A stretch of DNA of 64,000 bases from JAVZLQ01 sp049700035 (lineage in GTDB: Archaea; Thermoproteota; Bathyarchaeia; Bathyarchaeales; Bathycorpusculaceae). Positions 24,995 through 33,668 of the stretch are shown here, in pieces. Positions within the stretch are counted from its first letter, which is position 1. Each line of letters begins with the position of its first letter. A program made the translations under genes and the position numbers. The stretch is taken from the NCBI GenBank assembly GCA_049700035.1, contig JBNAWC010000001.1, forward strand, positions 1-64,000. The letters are read 5' to 3'. The notes below the pieces were generated by a model. The model had not been told where the DNA came from, ran no database searches, and saw only the letters and a list, made by a program, of their open reading frames with translations.

Positions 24995-27292
24995 ATGGAC
25001 ATCCGCAAAGCCATATCAAAAGAAAGCATCGTTAATGGAATAAAAGGTTTGGGAAAACTGCGAATAAGAATAAGCCACGGCTCAATAATTACTATTTCGG
25101 CTTTGCTACTTATACTATTTATTGCATTCACAATTCGCATTTTGCCAATGCGCTGGGAAATAGCACCAGAAAAAAACACATTGCTACTTTCCGAATTTGA
25201 CCCCTACTACCAATACAGCCTAACAAAATACATGGTTGAAAACGGTTTACTCGCGCCATACATACCTCCAGGATGGATTGATTATCAACGCTGGTATCCA
25301 GATGGCATAAATATGTCACAGTCCTATCCTTCTTTGCCTATGACCGCAGCTTTTCTCTATAACATAATTTCTATGTTGGGAATAAACATTGACCTAATGA
25401 GTTTCTGCGCTCTTTTCCCAGCAGTAATGGGAACGCTAGCATGCCTAATAATCTACTTCGTAGGCAAAGACATAGGAGGAACATCGATTGGATTATTGTC
25501 AGCATTGTTTTTGGCGCTAAGTCCATCATACATTCAGAGAACGTCCATAGGCTTTTTTGACGATGAAACAATAGGCATAGTGGCGCTACTCCTATTTATG
25601 TATACGTTCCTAAAATCCCTTGAAGATGAAAGACCATTAAACTCAACACTAAAATACGCCATTGGTTCTGGGCTCGCTTTAGGCTATTTCATTTCTGGAT
25701 GGGGTGCAGCATTTTATCCCATCGGTTTAACTGTGCTCTTCGTTTTCGTTCTGATTTTAATTAAAAGGTATTCACAGAGGCTTCTGCTATCTTACGCCGT
25801 AACATTTGGTTTAGGTCTTTTTATAGCCATAAACGTCCCATATCTTTCATTAAGTTATTTAACGGCGTCAGCCATAATTCCAGTCGCAGGAGTATTTGTC
25901 CTATTATGCCTCGCCGAAATTTTGCGCAATATAACCTCAACCAGGATGCGTGTGACATTTGGTATGATTTTCATTTGTGTTTTAATAGTGGGCTTTGCCT
26001 TTCTGTGGCAATATGGATATTTAGGAAGCATCGCTGGAAAGTTTATTTCCGTAATTAACCCATTTGCGAGGGCGGAATCCCCGCTTGTAGAATCTGTTGC
26101 TGAGCATAGAATTTCAGCTTGGGGCTCCATATACTACGAGTTTGGGATAGGCATAATATTCTTCATAACTGGACTATATTTCCTCGTCAGGAACCCAACA
26201 AGCAAAAACTTGTTCATAATACTTTTTGGCATAACATCGCTTTATTTTGCTTGTTCAATGGTGCGTCTGCTTGTTCTTATGGCTCCAGCTTTCGGTCTTG
26301 TGGCTTCCAGCGGCGTACTTGGTGTTCTAAAGCCCTTTTACACTTTATTAAAGGAACCTCCAAAGCTGGTTGCAAAGAAAAAGTATGGTTTGGAGCATGT
26401 TGGAAAAGAGTTCAGCGGAGCAGCAATATTCCTAATATTCCTAATTCTCATGACAAACTTTGCATTTTCTCCTCAGTCAGGTGGTGTTCCAAAAGTTTAC
26501 AGGCAAGCGTACACGCCAACAACAATTTCAGCGGGAAGTCTTCCAATAGCGCCAAGCGAGCCAGTTAAGGAGTGGCTGGACATGTTAAGCTGGCTGAAAA
26601 GCAATTTAGGGCCCAAACCGATAGGGGAAAAGGTTGTTTGCAGCTGGTGGGACTATGGCTATTGGCTTTCAATACTTGGCAACGTAACATCACTTGCAGA
26701 TAACGCAACAATAAACAGTACACAAATAGAAAACATAGGCTTCATATTCATGGCTAACGAAACCGACGCATTAAAAATGCTGAAACTTTACGATGCAAAA
26801 TACATTCTCGTGTTTGTTACGATAACCTCTGACGGTGCACTTGCGAACGCAGGCGGGGATGAAGGAAAATGGGTTTGGATGGCGCAAATTTCGGGCGTAT
26901 CCAGAAGACGCTTCATAGAAGGCGGCTTTATAGATGAGGATTTGATGTGGACTTCGAGTTTTGAACAAGTACGAGCAATGTTTGGCAACTATACCTTAGG
27001 GTATAATTGGACCAATACAAATAACAACAACCAAGCAGATCAAGGCGAGTTGACTGCCGTCGGTGAGGGACAAAATTCGACAATATATAAGCTGATGCAT
27101 TACGCGCGGGAAAGATGGCTGCAAGAACAAAAAGGCAGTTCACAATCGACTGTTCAGTTGACATACTTCAAGGAGGCTTACATTGCTGGACTGAAAAATG
27201 ATGGAAGCAAATATGGTTATAGTATTGTTCCACTCGTTTGTCTATATAAAATTGATTGGGAAAAATATTACTCTGACTATCCAAGCGTATAA
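24995..27292 (+). CDS. aglB: oligosaccharyltransferase AglB (STT3)
   Basis: Catalytic subunit that transfers lipid-linked glycan to Asn in N-x-S/T sequons outside the cell. About 13 membrane helices fill residues 20-490, with the metal motif SEFDPYYQYS in the first loop and FFDDETIG in a later loop (the DxD/DxE carboxylates). The C-terminal domain starts with the sequon-binding WWDYG near residue 553 (VVCSWWDYGYWLS). ATG 24995 is chosen because GGGGAG abuts the upstream ATG 24986 but is 9 nt from 24995. Followed 12 nt later by a GPT-type gene. Confidence 0.95.
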   Translation: MDIRKAISKESIVNGIKGLGKLRIRISHGSIITISALLLILFIAFTIRILPMRWEIAPEKNTLLLSEFDPYYQYSLTKYMVENGLLAPYIPPGWIDYQRWYPDGINMSQSYPSLPMTAAFLYNIISMLGINIDLMSFCALFPAVMGTLACLIIYFVGKDIGGTSIGLLSALFLALSPSYIQRTSIGFFDDETIGIVALLLFMYTFLKSLEDERPLNSTLKYAIGSGLALGYFISGWGAAFYPIGLTVLFVFVLILIKRYSQRLLLSYAVTFGLGLFIAINVPYLSLSYLTASAIIPVAGVFVLLCLAEILRNITSTRMRVTFGMIFICVLIVGFAFLWQYGYLGSIAGKFISVINPFARAESPLVESVAEHRISAWGSIYYEFGIGIIFFITGLYFLVRNPTSKNLFIILFGITSLYFACSMVRLLVLMAPAFGLVASSGVLGVLKPFYTLLKEPPKLVAKKKYGLEHVGKEFSGAAIFLIFLILMTNFAFSPQSGGVPKVYRQAYTPTTISAGSLPIAPSEPVKEWLDMLSWLKSNLGPKPIGEKVVCSWWDYGYWLSILGNVTSLADNATINSTQIENIGFIFMANETDALKMLKLYDAKYILVFVTITSDGALANAGGDEGKWVWMAQISGVSRRRFIEGGFIDEDLMWTSSFEQVRAMFGNYTLGYNWTNTNNNNQADQGELTAVGEGQNSTIYKLMHYARERWLQEQKGSSQSTVQLTYFKEAYIAGLKNDGSKYGYSIVPLVCLYKIDWEKYYSDYPSV

Positions 27293-27304
27293 GGAAGCGA
27301 TAGC

Positions 27305-28165
27305 TTGTTTCCAAAAGTTCCAGACCAGCACAAGCCAAACAAGCCTTTGGTTCCGAATGGTTTAGGTGTAATCTACGTTATAGCCAGCACAGTGTACCTT
27401 TTCCTTCTTGAATATTTTCGTTCTCCAAGTGATGATGTTTCTAAGGCTTTGACTTTGGCTGTTTGCATACTTTTTGGTGGGTTTATGGGTTTGCTTGATG
27501 ATTGGATGGATTTGCGTTGGCGTTATAAGGCTTTTTTTCCGTTGATTGCTGCTATACCGCTTGCCTCTTTAGCTAGGAGGCTTAACGTGAGAACTTCCGT
27601 GAGTGTTCCGTTGATAGGGGTGGTATTAGATTTTGGTGTTGCCTACTTTTTGGCGGTTATTCCGTTAATTGTTACTATAACTACGAACACTGTGAATCAG
27701 CTTGGTGGGCTTAATGGTTTGGAGACGGTTTGTCCAGCAATAGTTTTGGTTGGGTTGATGTTTATGTCTGGTGATAATACTGTTCTTTTGTATGTTCCAT
27801 TGGCTGTTTGGTTGATTTTGGCTTTTTTCAATTTTCGAGGAAAAATTTTTGTTGGAAACACGGGGTCTTTTGCCATTGGTATAACTTTGGCAGCTTTTGC
27901 CATAATCTCGGATTTAAAAATGAGTTTGGTGATTTGCATTTTGCCCTACATTTTCAATTCGGCACTAATTTTGTTGTCATATTTTCTTTTTAGGGCTAAG
28001 GCGCATGTTTCCTTTAATGGAGAAAAACTTTTTTCAGATCACAGGCGGAGTTTGGTTACGCTGATTACTTATAATCGTCCATTGAAGGAGCGTCAAGTAG
28101 TTGTTATAATTTCGCTTATAGTGGCGTTTTTCACGTTGCTTGCTGTTCTCTTTGAGTTTTTGTGA
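27305..28165 (+). CDS. GPT-type UDP-HexNAc:dolichyl-phosphate phosphotransferase
   Basis: MraY/Alg7 family membrane enzyme that starts lipid-linked glycan assembly. Motifs: the cytosolic HKPNKPLVPNGLG, GGFMGLLDDWMDLRWRYK (catalytic Asp pair), TNTVNQLGGLNGLETV, FNFRGKIFVGNTGSF and FSDHRRSLVT (HxH-like loop). 286 residues, but it starts right at the first cytosolic loop: the N-terminal helix found in this family is missing. The upstream in-frame stop is that of aglB, so no extension is possible. Start TTG 27305 with GGAAG. It probably supplies the substrate for AglB. Confidence 0.85.
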   Translation: MFPKVPDQHKPNKPLVPNGLGVIYVIASTVYLFLLEYFRSPSDDVSKALTLAVCILFGGFMGLLDDWMDLRWRYKAFFPLIAAIPLASLARRLNVRTSVSVPLIGVVLDFGVAYFLAVIPLIVTITTNTVNQLGGLNGLETVCPAIVLVGLMFMSGDNTVLLYVPLAVWLILAFFNFRGKIFVGNTGSFAIGITLAAFAIISDLKMSLVICILPYIFNSALILLSYFLFRAKAHVSFNGEKLFSDHRRSLVTLITYNRPLKERQVVVIISLIVAFFTLLAVLFEFL

Positions 28166-28182
28166 TGCGTTTTTCTGTGTGC

Positions 28183-28207
28183 TGTGTGTAGCGTGTTATT
28201 ACACACA
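28183..28207 (+). terminator. perfect 8-bp inverted repeat after the GPT gene
   Basis: TGTGTGTA and TACACACA enclose a 9-nt loop 18 nt after the GPT stop. No long U tract follows, so it may stabilise the 3' end rather than stop transcription on its own. Confidence 0.4.
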
Positions 28208-28350
28208 AAAGGCAAAAATTGGTTTTGAGCGAGGCTTAATTGCGAGAGGTTGAACGGCTGAAGATAATGATGTTTGGTTAGAGTGAGGAATCAATTATTT
28301 GCCCAGCATTATATGTTCCTAACGTTTCAGTTAAGGTTGAAATTTCAAAA

Positions 28351-28788
28351 TTGTTAGGTGTGAGACTAGACGTTAAGGCTGGCGGGGCTGAAACGATAAA
28401 TTTTGATGTTAAGGCGAGGCTTGAAGAGAAAGAGCGTAAAAGCCAACTTGTCATCGTTAACTTCAGCTTATTCCTCTCCACAAAGCCAAGCGTGGTTAAG
28501 TTTGAAATTGAAGGAGCGGCAACATTAAGTGGCAAGGATTCCGAGATAAACAAGATGTTAGAAGTTGACCCAGAGACGAAAGTGCCATACGTTTTCCACA
28601 GAATCTATCAGCACGCATTCACAGCCATGTACCTACTATCAACAATTTTAAACACGCCGCCCCCACCGCAAGATTTGCTGTTCTCGAGTAAGGGACAGGG
28701 AATGCCAATCGAAGACGTGAATGTGGAAGTAGCTGAAGCAGCCGCAGACCTTGTTAAAGTTCAAGCTGAAACAGAGGGCAAAACTTAA
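28351..28788 (+). CDS. SecB-like chaperone-fold protein, start unclear
   Basis: 145 residues from TTG 28351. The pattern of long alternating strands (INFDVKARLEEKERKSQLVIVNFSLF), FEIEGAATLSGKD, and then VPYVFHRIYQHAFTAMYLL followed by a Pro-rich turn recalls SecB and SecB-like archaeal proteins. Protein-like coding continues upstream of 28351 (residues such as LYVPNVSVKVEIS) to a TAG at 28279; between them no ATG, GTG or TTG exists in frame, but ATT ATT at 28294 has GTGAGG 4 nt before it. Two ATGs at 28267 and 28270 lie in frame before the TAG. The fold call is tentative. Confidence 0.55.
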   Translation: MLGVRLDVKAGGAETINFDVKARLEEKERKSQLVIVNFSLFLSTKPSVVKFEIEGAATLSGKDSEINKMLEVDPETKVPYVFHRIYQHAFTAMYLLSTILNTPPPPQDLLFSSKGQGMPIEDVNVEVAEAAADLVKVQAETEGKT

Positions 28789-28817
28789 TAGCAATTAGAG
28801 AATTGTGCATAGTGCGA

Positions 28818-28852
28818 ATGGCGGGTGAGTGGGCCTCCACCCGTTCCGCCAT
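28818..28852 (+). promoter_or_regulatory. switch-like hairpin before the QueT-type gene
   Basis: ATGGCGG (28818-28824) pairs with CCGCCAT (28846-28852), enclosing a GTGG/CCAC helix with loop GCCT. An alternative helix GGGTG (28823-28827) with CACCC (28838-28842) competes for the same bases, and CCTCC (28834-28838) can pair with the GGAGG of the ribosome binding site at 28868-28872. This is how translational riboswitches work. A TATA-like ATATAAAC at 28851-28858, 26 nt before the start codon, argues that some transcripts begin after the hairpin. Confidence 0.4.
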
Positions 28853-28879
28853 ATAAACCCCGGCGTAGGAGGTGAGGAA

Positions 28880-29368
28880 GTGAAGTTTGGTGGTATAGAA
28901 GTAGCTTTAACTGCGGTTTTCGCTGGGCTTTATGCTGCTGGCGTGGTTTTTCTTGCGCCCGTAAGCTTTGGAGTTTACCAAGTTCGTGTTGCGGACGCTT
29001 TGCTACCGTTGTCAATGATATTTGGGTTGCCAAGTGCTATAGGGTTAAGTCTTGGCTGCTTGGTTGCGAATGTTTATGGCGGTTTAGGAATAGTCGACGT
29101 TGTTGGCGGGACAATTGCAAACTTTGTGGCTTGCACCTTAGCTTGGTACATTGGCAGAGGTGGATTTGCGCGAAGGTTCCTTGGGAGTCTCGTTGAAACA
29201 TTAACTATAACAATGATTGTCGGAGGCTATTTGTCTCTAATATTCAATGTTCCAATCGAGGTTGGGTTGCTGGGCATATTCATAGGCTCTGTCATAGCGA
29301 TAAATGTTCTTGGTTTCGTTTTAGAAGAAGGCTTGCAGCGGAGTGGCATATGGAAGAATGTCAAGTGA
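28880..29368 (+). CDS. queT: QueT-family transporter (probable ECF S component)
   Basis: 162-residue membrane protein with about five helices. After an N-terminal helix it shows FGVYQVRVADALLPLSMIFGLPSAIGLSLGCLVANVYGG, the QueT signature (VRVSEAL...IPGLFVGCLIANL). QueT proteins take up queuosine or preQ-type precursors using an ECF module; the EcfT/EcfA genes of this window (47086-49543) are a possible energy source. The start is GTG 28880 because GGAGGTG lies 5 nt upstream. Substrate is inferred from the family. Confidence 0.8.
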   Translation: MKFGGIEVALTAVFAGLYAAGVVFLAPVSFGVYQVRVADALLPLSMIFGLPSAIGLSLGCLVANVYGGLGIVDVVGGTIANFVACTLAWYIGRGGFARRFLGSLVETLTITMIVGGYLSLIFNVPIEVGLLGIFIGSVIAINVLGFVLEEGLQRSGIWKNVK

Positions 29369-29391
29369 CATACAGCGAAGGAGTTTCTACT

Positions 29392-32073
29392 TTACATGAA
29401 GCGCTCTAGTTTTGTTAGTCCTATTATTTCGTCGAAGTCCAGCCCCAACGCGTCCAGAACCTGGTCGAATGTTGAGTGAAGATAAGCGATGTACTTGTCA
29501 ACGTCTATCTCATTGTTTGTCGCCAGTTCTACTGGTTTGACGTGTGGTTCTTTGACGACTTTTACGAAGCTTATTAGGTCTCCAGCTTTAAGCTCTAATC
29601 CTCCCTCTTTTAAGATTCTTGCTGCCTTAACGTGTTGTGGTGTTGTTTTTGTGTAGCGTTCTGGTTCTTCGCCTAGGACTACGTTGAAGGCTAGTTCTTC
29701 TAGGCTTGTCCATTCGCGTCTTTTTAGGCGCATGTAGCAGTTGCGGATTATTTCGCATGTGTCTTTTTTTGCTTTTTCGAAGTCTGCTGGCGTTTTCACC
29801 ATGGCTAGGCGCTCTTTCATCTTGTCAAAAGCCTTCTTAATGAATAGTGGTATGTGCCGTTTCTTGCCCGTTAAACCCTTAACGTCGACGCTTCCATCTT
29901 CTAGAACTCCGAGGTAATTCTTTTTGCGTGAACTGAAAACGATGTATCTGTAAATTTTGTCTACGTCTAGGCTCATTTTTAGTTCGCTTTCTGCCCATCT
30001 GGACAATTCTTCAATTTGCTCTTTTGACGGGTTTTTTAGGAATATGCTGTCCGTATCGCCGTAAAGCACTTGAATGTTTAGCTCCTTGGCCTTGTTGATT
30101 ATCTGTGTTATCGAGTGTCTCCCTATTGCGGCTGTTGCCTCAGCCACTGGTGGACAGTATAAGTCGAAGGTTTCTGCTCCGAAGACGCCGTAGCTTGCGT
30201 TTAAAATAACTTTCAAGGCGCCTTGGATTGGGTTGTACCAGCTTTTAAGCTCTTTTGGAAGGTTTTTGTCTTTTGACCTTGGCTTGTACCAGCGAACGCG
30301 CAAGTCCCTAAGTGAGCCTATTAGGAGGCTTTCGAGCGCTCGCTTTTTTGTGCATACCCAGTGTGGCGTGTCTGGGATTAGGTTGTTGCGGCATTCTGGG
30401 TGTTGGCATAGGATTGATTGGTAGCCTAGGTTCCAAACCTTTATTATTGATGGGTATAGGCTTTGGAAGTCCAAGTCTGCTACGTTGAAGTGGACGCCTG
30501 GGACTGGTTCGACTACTATTGCGCCTTTGTATTTTTTGCCTTTTATTATGGCTTTTGTGGCTGTTTTGCCTTTCATGGCTAGGATTTCTTCTGCGTTTGG
30601 GATTAGCATGTTTCTTCTGCGGTGTTCTCTGTGTAGGAAGTTTCTTATCCAACGTGAAACTCCTTGGCGGCTTACGTCTTCCATCGGCATGCTGCTTATC
30701 CTAGCCAAAACCAGAATGAGTTTCATTACAAGCTCGTCTTCGAAGTTTGTGAGTTTGAAGGCTATTTCGGCGTCTCTGAAACAGTATTTTGCAAGTTCCG
30801 TGTATGTTAGTTCGCCAAGGTTTTTTTCTAGGCGGATTTTTTCCATGCCTATTAGGGCTTTGCCGACATCGTCGAGTGTTACGTCCCTATAGCGGTTGTT
30901 GAAGGCGTAGATTTGGATTGAACGGTTGAAGAAGAACTTGTAAAGGTCTATGTGGACGCCATATTTTAGTAGGCAGACGCGTTTGCCAACGTCTATTGGG
31001 ATTGCATCTCTTCTGAAGCCGAATTTTTCTGCTCTGTGCGTTAGGTAGCGTAAGTCGAAATCGTCTCCGTTGAATGTTATGACGAAGGGATAATCCCACA
31101 GCGCTTCAAAAATAGCCTTTATGAGCTTCTCCTCTGAATCAAAATATTCTAGGCTCACGTTGGCGGGCAGATGTTCAGTTCCTTCGCGGGCTCCCTCGCG
31201 TTTTAAAAGCAGCACTTTCATTAGTCCGTCAGAGCCGTAAAGCGAAGCGCACACGATGGGGTATTCTGCTTCGCGTGCGTCTGGCATGCGTGTTGGGATG
31301 GGCGAGTAAACTTCTATGTCTAGGGCTACGCGGCGGAATTTTGGTGCTGGGTACTCCAGAAGTCTTGCCCACTGTTCGATGTACTGTAGCTCTTCTTCTT
31401 TTTCGCCTTCAAAAAGGCGCATTATCTGCTTAACGGTGTTTTCTGGTTCATCCAAACTTTTTATGACAAGTTTGCCGTTTTTGATTTCGTAGAGCATGCC
31501 AGGCCATAAGTTATTGTCGTAAATGTATGATTGGTAATACTTTATTTTTGATTCCCAAACTTTGATTTGTTCTTGTGATATCGGCGTGTCAGCCACTTTT
31601 GGGAATTCTTCTGGGATTATGTCTCTTATGCAGCCTTTTGGGCGTCCGCCGATGGCTAATGGGTCTTTAGCTACAATTTTTGTTACTTTCACGGTCTTAT
31701 CGGATAGTGGGTCAAATTTTTCTACAATTTCAAAGTGGTCAAAGCCTTGATGGTGTATTAAGTGGTCTATTTTTTCGAGTTCTAATGGTGAAAGGTTTGT
31801 GAGGCAATAGGGCTTATGTCCAGTGTTATCATACCAGAAATAGATTTTGCCTGAAGCTGGCTCGTAAAGCTTGATTAGGGTTTTTCCAGCTTTTCCGTCA
31901 TATGTTGCTGAGACGAGGTATGATGGCGGCAGGTTTTCTGGCGCTAGTGGTGGAAAAGCTCTTTTTTCTTTTTCCTTTTTTATGGTTTCTGTGAAGGATA
32001 GGGCTTCCGCTTTCTTTTCATATAGCGTTTCGGTTTTTTGTTGGTAGAAGTCTTCTAGACGTTTTTGTGCCAT
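29392..32073 (-). CDS. polB: family B DNA polymerase with proofreading
   Basis: Replicative B-family polymerase, 893 residues. Exonuclease motifs: LDIEVY (251-256), FNGDDFDLRYL (334-344), YCFRDAEI (430-437). Polymerase motifs: DLDFQSLYPSI (533-543), KVILNASYG (621-629), YGDTDS (671-676). The extreme N-terminus reads QKRLEDFY (3-10), a full PCNA-interacting PIP box (Q-x-x-L-x-x-F-Y), as in the crenarchaeal PolB1 placement. All catalytic Asp residues are present. Divergent from the RNA methyltransferase gene; no SD, probably a short leader. Confidence 0.95.
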   Translation of the reverse strand: MAQKRLEDFYQQKTETLYEKKAEALSFTETIKKEKEKRAFPPLAPENLPPSYLVSATYDGKAGKTLIKLYEPASGKIYFWYDNTGHKPYCLTNLSPLELEKIDHLIHHQGFDHFEIVEKFDPLSDKTVKVTKIVAKDPLAIGGRPKGCIRDIIPEEFPKVADTPISQEQIKVWESKIKYYQSYIYDNNLWPGMLYEIKNGKLVIKSLDEPENTVKQIMRLFEGEKEEELQYIEQWARLLEYPAPKFRRVALDIEVYSPIPTRMPDAREAEYPIVCASLYGSDGLMKVLLLKREGAREGTEHLPANVSLEYFDSEEKLIKAIFEALWDYPFVITFNGDDFDLRYLTHRAEKFGFRRDAIPIDVGKRVCLLKYGVHIDLYKFFFNRSIQIYAFNNRYRDVTLDDVGKALIGMEKIRLEKNLGELTYTELAKYCFRDAEIAFKLTNFEDELVMKLILVLARISSMPMEDVSRQGVSRWIRNFLHREHRRRNMLIPNAEEILAMKGKTATKAIIKGKKYKGAIVVEPVPGVHFNVADLDFQSLYPSIIKVWNLGYQSILCQHPECRNNLIPDTPHWVCTKKRALESLLIGSLRDLRVRWYKPRSKDKNLPKELKSWYNPIQGALKVILNASYGVFGAETFDLYCPPVAEATAAIGRHSITQIINKAKELNIQVLYGDTDSIFLKNPSKEQIEELSRWAESELKMSLDVDKIYRYIVFSSRKKNYLGVLEDGSVDVKGLTGKKRHIPLFIKKAFDKMKERLAMVKTPADFEKAKKDTCEIIRNCYMRLKRREWTSLEELAFNVVLGEEPERYTKTTPQHVKAARILKEGGLELKAGDLISFVKVVKEPHVKPVELATNNEIDVDKYIAYLHSTFDQVLDALGLDFDEIIGLTKLERFM

Positions 32074-32199
32074 TCCGCCCTTAACCCAACTAACCCTATG
32101 AGTGATATAGCCTAAAATCTCTTATTACGCATCTTCTTCTACAATTCTTATAATTCTTGTCTGTTGAGAGGCTGTTTTTGGAGTGAAAATCAACCAATA

Positions 32200-32236
32200 G
32201 GCACCTACCCCCTCTAGTTTTCGGCGGGTTGGCGCC
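32200..32236. other. imperfect 37-nt hairpin between polB and the methyltransferase
   Basis: GGC-A-CC-T-ACCC pairs with GGGT-T-GG-C-GCC with single mismatches around a loop of about 10 nt. It lies 127 nt from the polB start and 34 nt before the GTG start of the plus-strand gene. It may be a leader element or a small RNA; I see no box motifs. Confidence 0.3.
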
Positions 32237-32269
32237 TTTAATCTTATTTATTTCTCATGCGTTTGTTAT

Positions 32270-33637
32270 GTGTTTGTGGATGGTATGCTTAAGGAAGCTT
32301 GGACGCTTGCTATTGAAAGCCTAAGCTGGATGGAAATGCAGAAGCTGAGCGAGCGTTTGGCATTGGCGAAGACGGTTAGGCAGTTGGGCATTAGTGATGT
32401 GGATGCTGTTCGGCTTGCGCATATGCTTGTTTGTGAAACTGTTAGGCGGCGCAACTTCATAGACGCTTTTGTAAACAATGTTTTGAAGCCGAAAACCATA
32501 AACGAGTTTGATTTTGGTGTTCAAGCCTTTTTGAGGCTTTATGTTTATCAAACGCGTGTCGCCAGAAACTGGTCGAAAATTGACGTTAAGGAAGCGGAAA
32601 ACATAGCGAAGACTGCTCGCGCAATTCTCGGTTGGAAAAGCCTTAAAAAAGTTGAGCCTTTTTTGGGGGTTTTGCTTACTCAAAATCCAAGCGTTGTTTT
32701 TGCTGATTTGGGCGACGAGGAGAGGGTTGCGCTTTCAACTTTTCATCCGTCATGGTTTGTTAAGTATTGTTTTAGGCTTTTTGGGCGTGTTGAAGCCATA
32801 AAGCTTTTGGAGGCGAACTTGCAGTCTCCGCCGACGTACATTAGGTTGAATACGTTGAAGGCTGATGAGAACGCGATTTTAGGTGAGCTTGAAAGGGAAA
32901 GCGTGAAAATCGAAAAGGTCAAGGAGTTGAAGTACGCCTATAAGGTTTTGGCGGTTCAAAAGCCTTTAACACGTTTGGAAAGCTTCCAGAAAGGCTTGTT
33001 TTATATACAGGATAAGGCGAGTTGTTTTGCCGCTGAGGTGGCGAATCCAAAACCCGACATGGTTGTTCTTGATGTTTGTGCTGCTCCTGGAGCAAAAACC
33101 ACGTATTTGGCGCAGTTGATGCAGAACCGCGGCGCAATATATTCAATTGACTATTCAGGGCGGAGGATGACTGTTTGGAAGGGCGAAGTTAATCGTATGG
33201 GCGTTGAAATAGCCTTTCCAATGATTGCGGATGCATGCAATCCCTTGCCAGTCAATGTGAAGGCGGATATTGTTATTTTGGACCCGCCGTGTACGAGTAC
33301 TGGTGCTTTTGGTAAGTTGCCTTCGGCTAAGTGGAGGCTTACGAGGCGTTCTGTTGATAAGATGGCTGAGATTCAGTGGCAGATGCTTTGTAGTTGCGCA
33401 GATAAGGTGAAGCGTGGCGGAACGCTTGTTTACTCCACTTGCAGCTTAACGGTTGAGGAGAATGAGATGCTTATTGAACGGTTTTTGAAGTGGCATCCAG
33501 AATTTTCCTTGGTTGATGTAACGCCGAAAATGGGTTTGCCTGGACTGAGAGGGTTAGAACGTTGTAGGCGACTTTATCCGCATATGCACGAGTGTAACGG
33601 ATTTTTCATTGCACAAATGTTAAAAATTAATGGTTAA
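32270..33637 (+). CDS. RsmB/NOP2-family rRNA/tRNA cytosine-5 methyltransferase
   Basis: 455 residues. The first 150 are a NusB-like helical domain, then a RNA-binding linker (YIRLNTLKADE) and a SAM methyltransferase: LDVCAAPGAKTTYLAQLM (SAM site), IYSIDYSGRR, and two catalytic cysteines in LDPPCTSTG and YSTCSLTVEENE. Thus an active m5C methyltransferase; the target RNA is not identifiable. Starts GTG 32270 or 32276, 23-29 nt after a TTATTTATT box, so probably leaderless. Confidence 0.92.
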   Translation: MFVDGMLKEAWTLAIESLSWMEMQKLSERLALAKTVRQLGISDVDAVRLAHMLVCETVRRRNFIDAFVNNVLKPKTINEFDFGVQAFLRLYVYQTRVARNWSKIDVKEAENIAKTARAILGWKSLKKVEPFLGVLLTQNPSVVFADLGDEERVALSTFHPSWFVKYCFRLFGRVEAIKLLEANLQSPPTYIRLNTLKADENAILGELERESVKIEKVKELKYAYKVLAVQKPLTRLESFQKGLFYIQDKASCFAAEVANPKPDMVVLDVCAAPGAKTTYLAQLMQNRGAIYSIDYSGRRMTVWKGEVNRMGVEIAFPMIADACNPLPVNVKADIVILDPPCTSTGAFGKLPSAKWRLTRRSVDKMAEIQWQMLCSCADKVKRGGTLVYSTCSLTVEENEMLIERFLKWHPEFSLVDVTPKMGLPGLRGLERCRRLYPHMHECNGFFIAQMLKING

Positions 33638-33668
33638 TTCTTTGAATTGCGTTGGATAAATGCTGAAA

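Noticed and set aside
28279..28281. TAG read as pyrrolysine
   Set aside because: TAG is used as an ordinary stop here (for example cytidine deaminase and eL41) and no pyl gene is in the window; reported only as an open question.
30308..30652. 114-residue open frame in polB region
   Set aside because: Same strand, other frame of polB in a GC-biased codon context; composition (Pro/Arg/Asn) is typical of a shadow frame.
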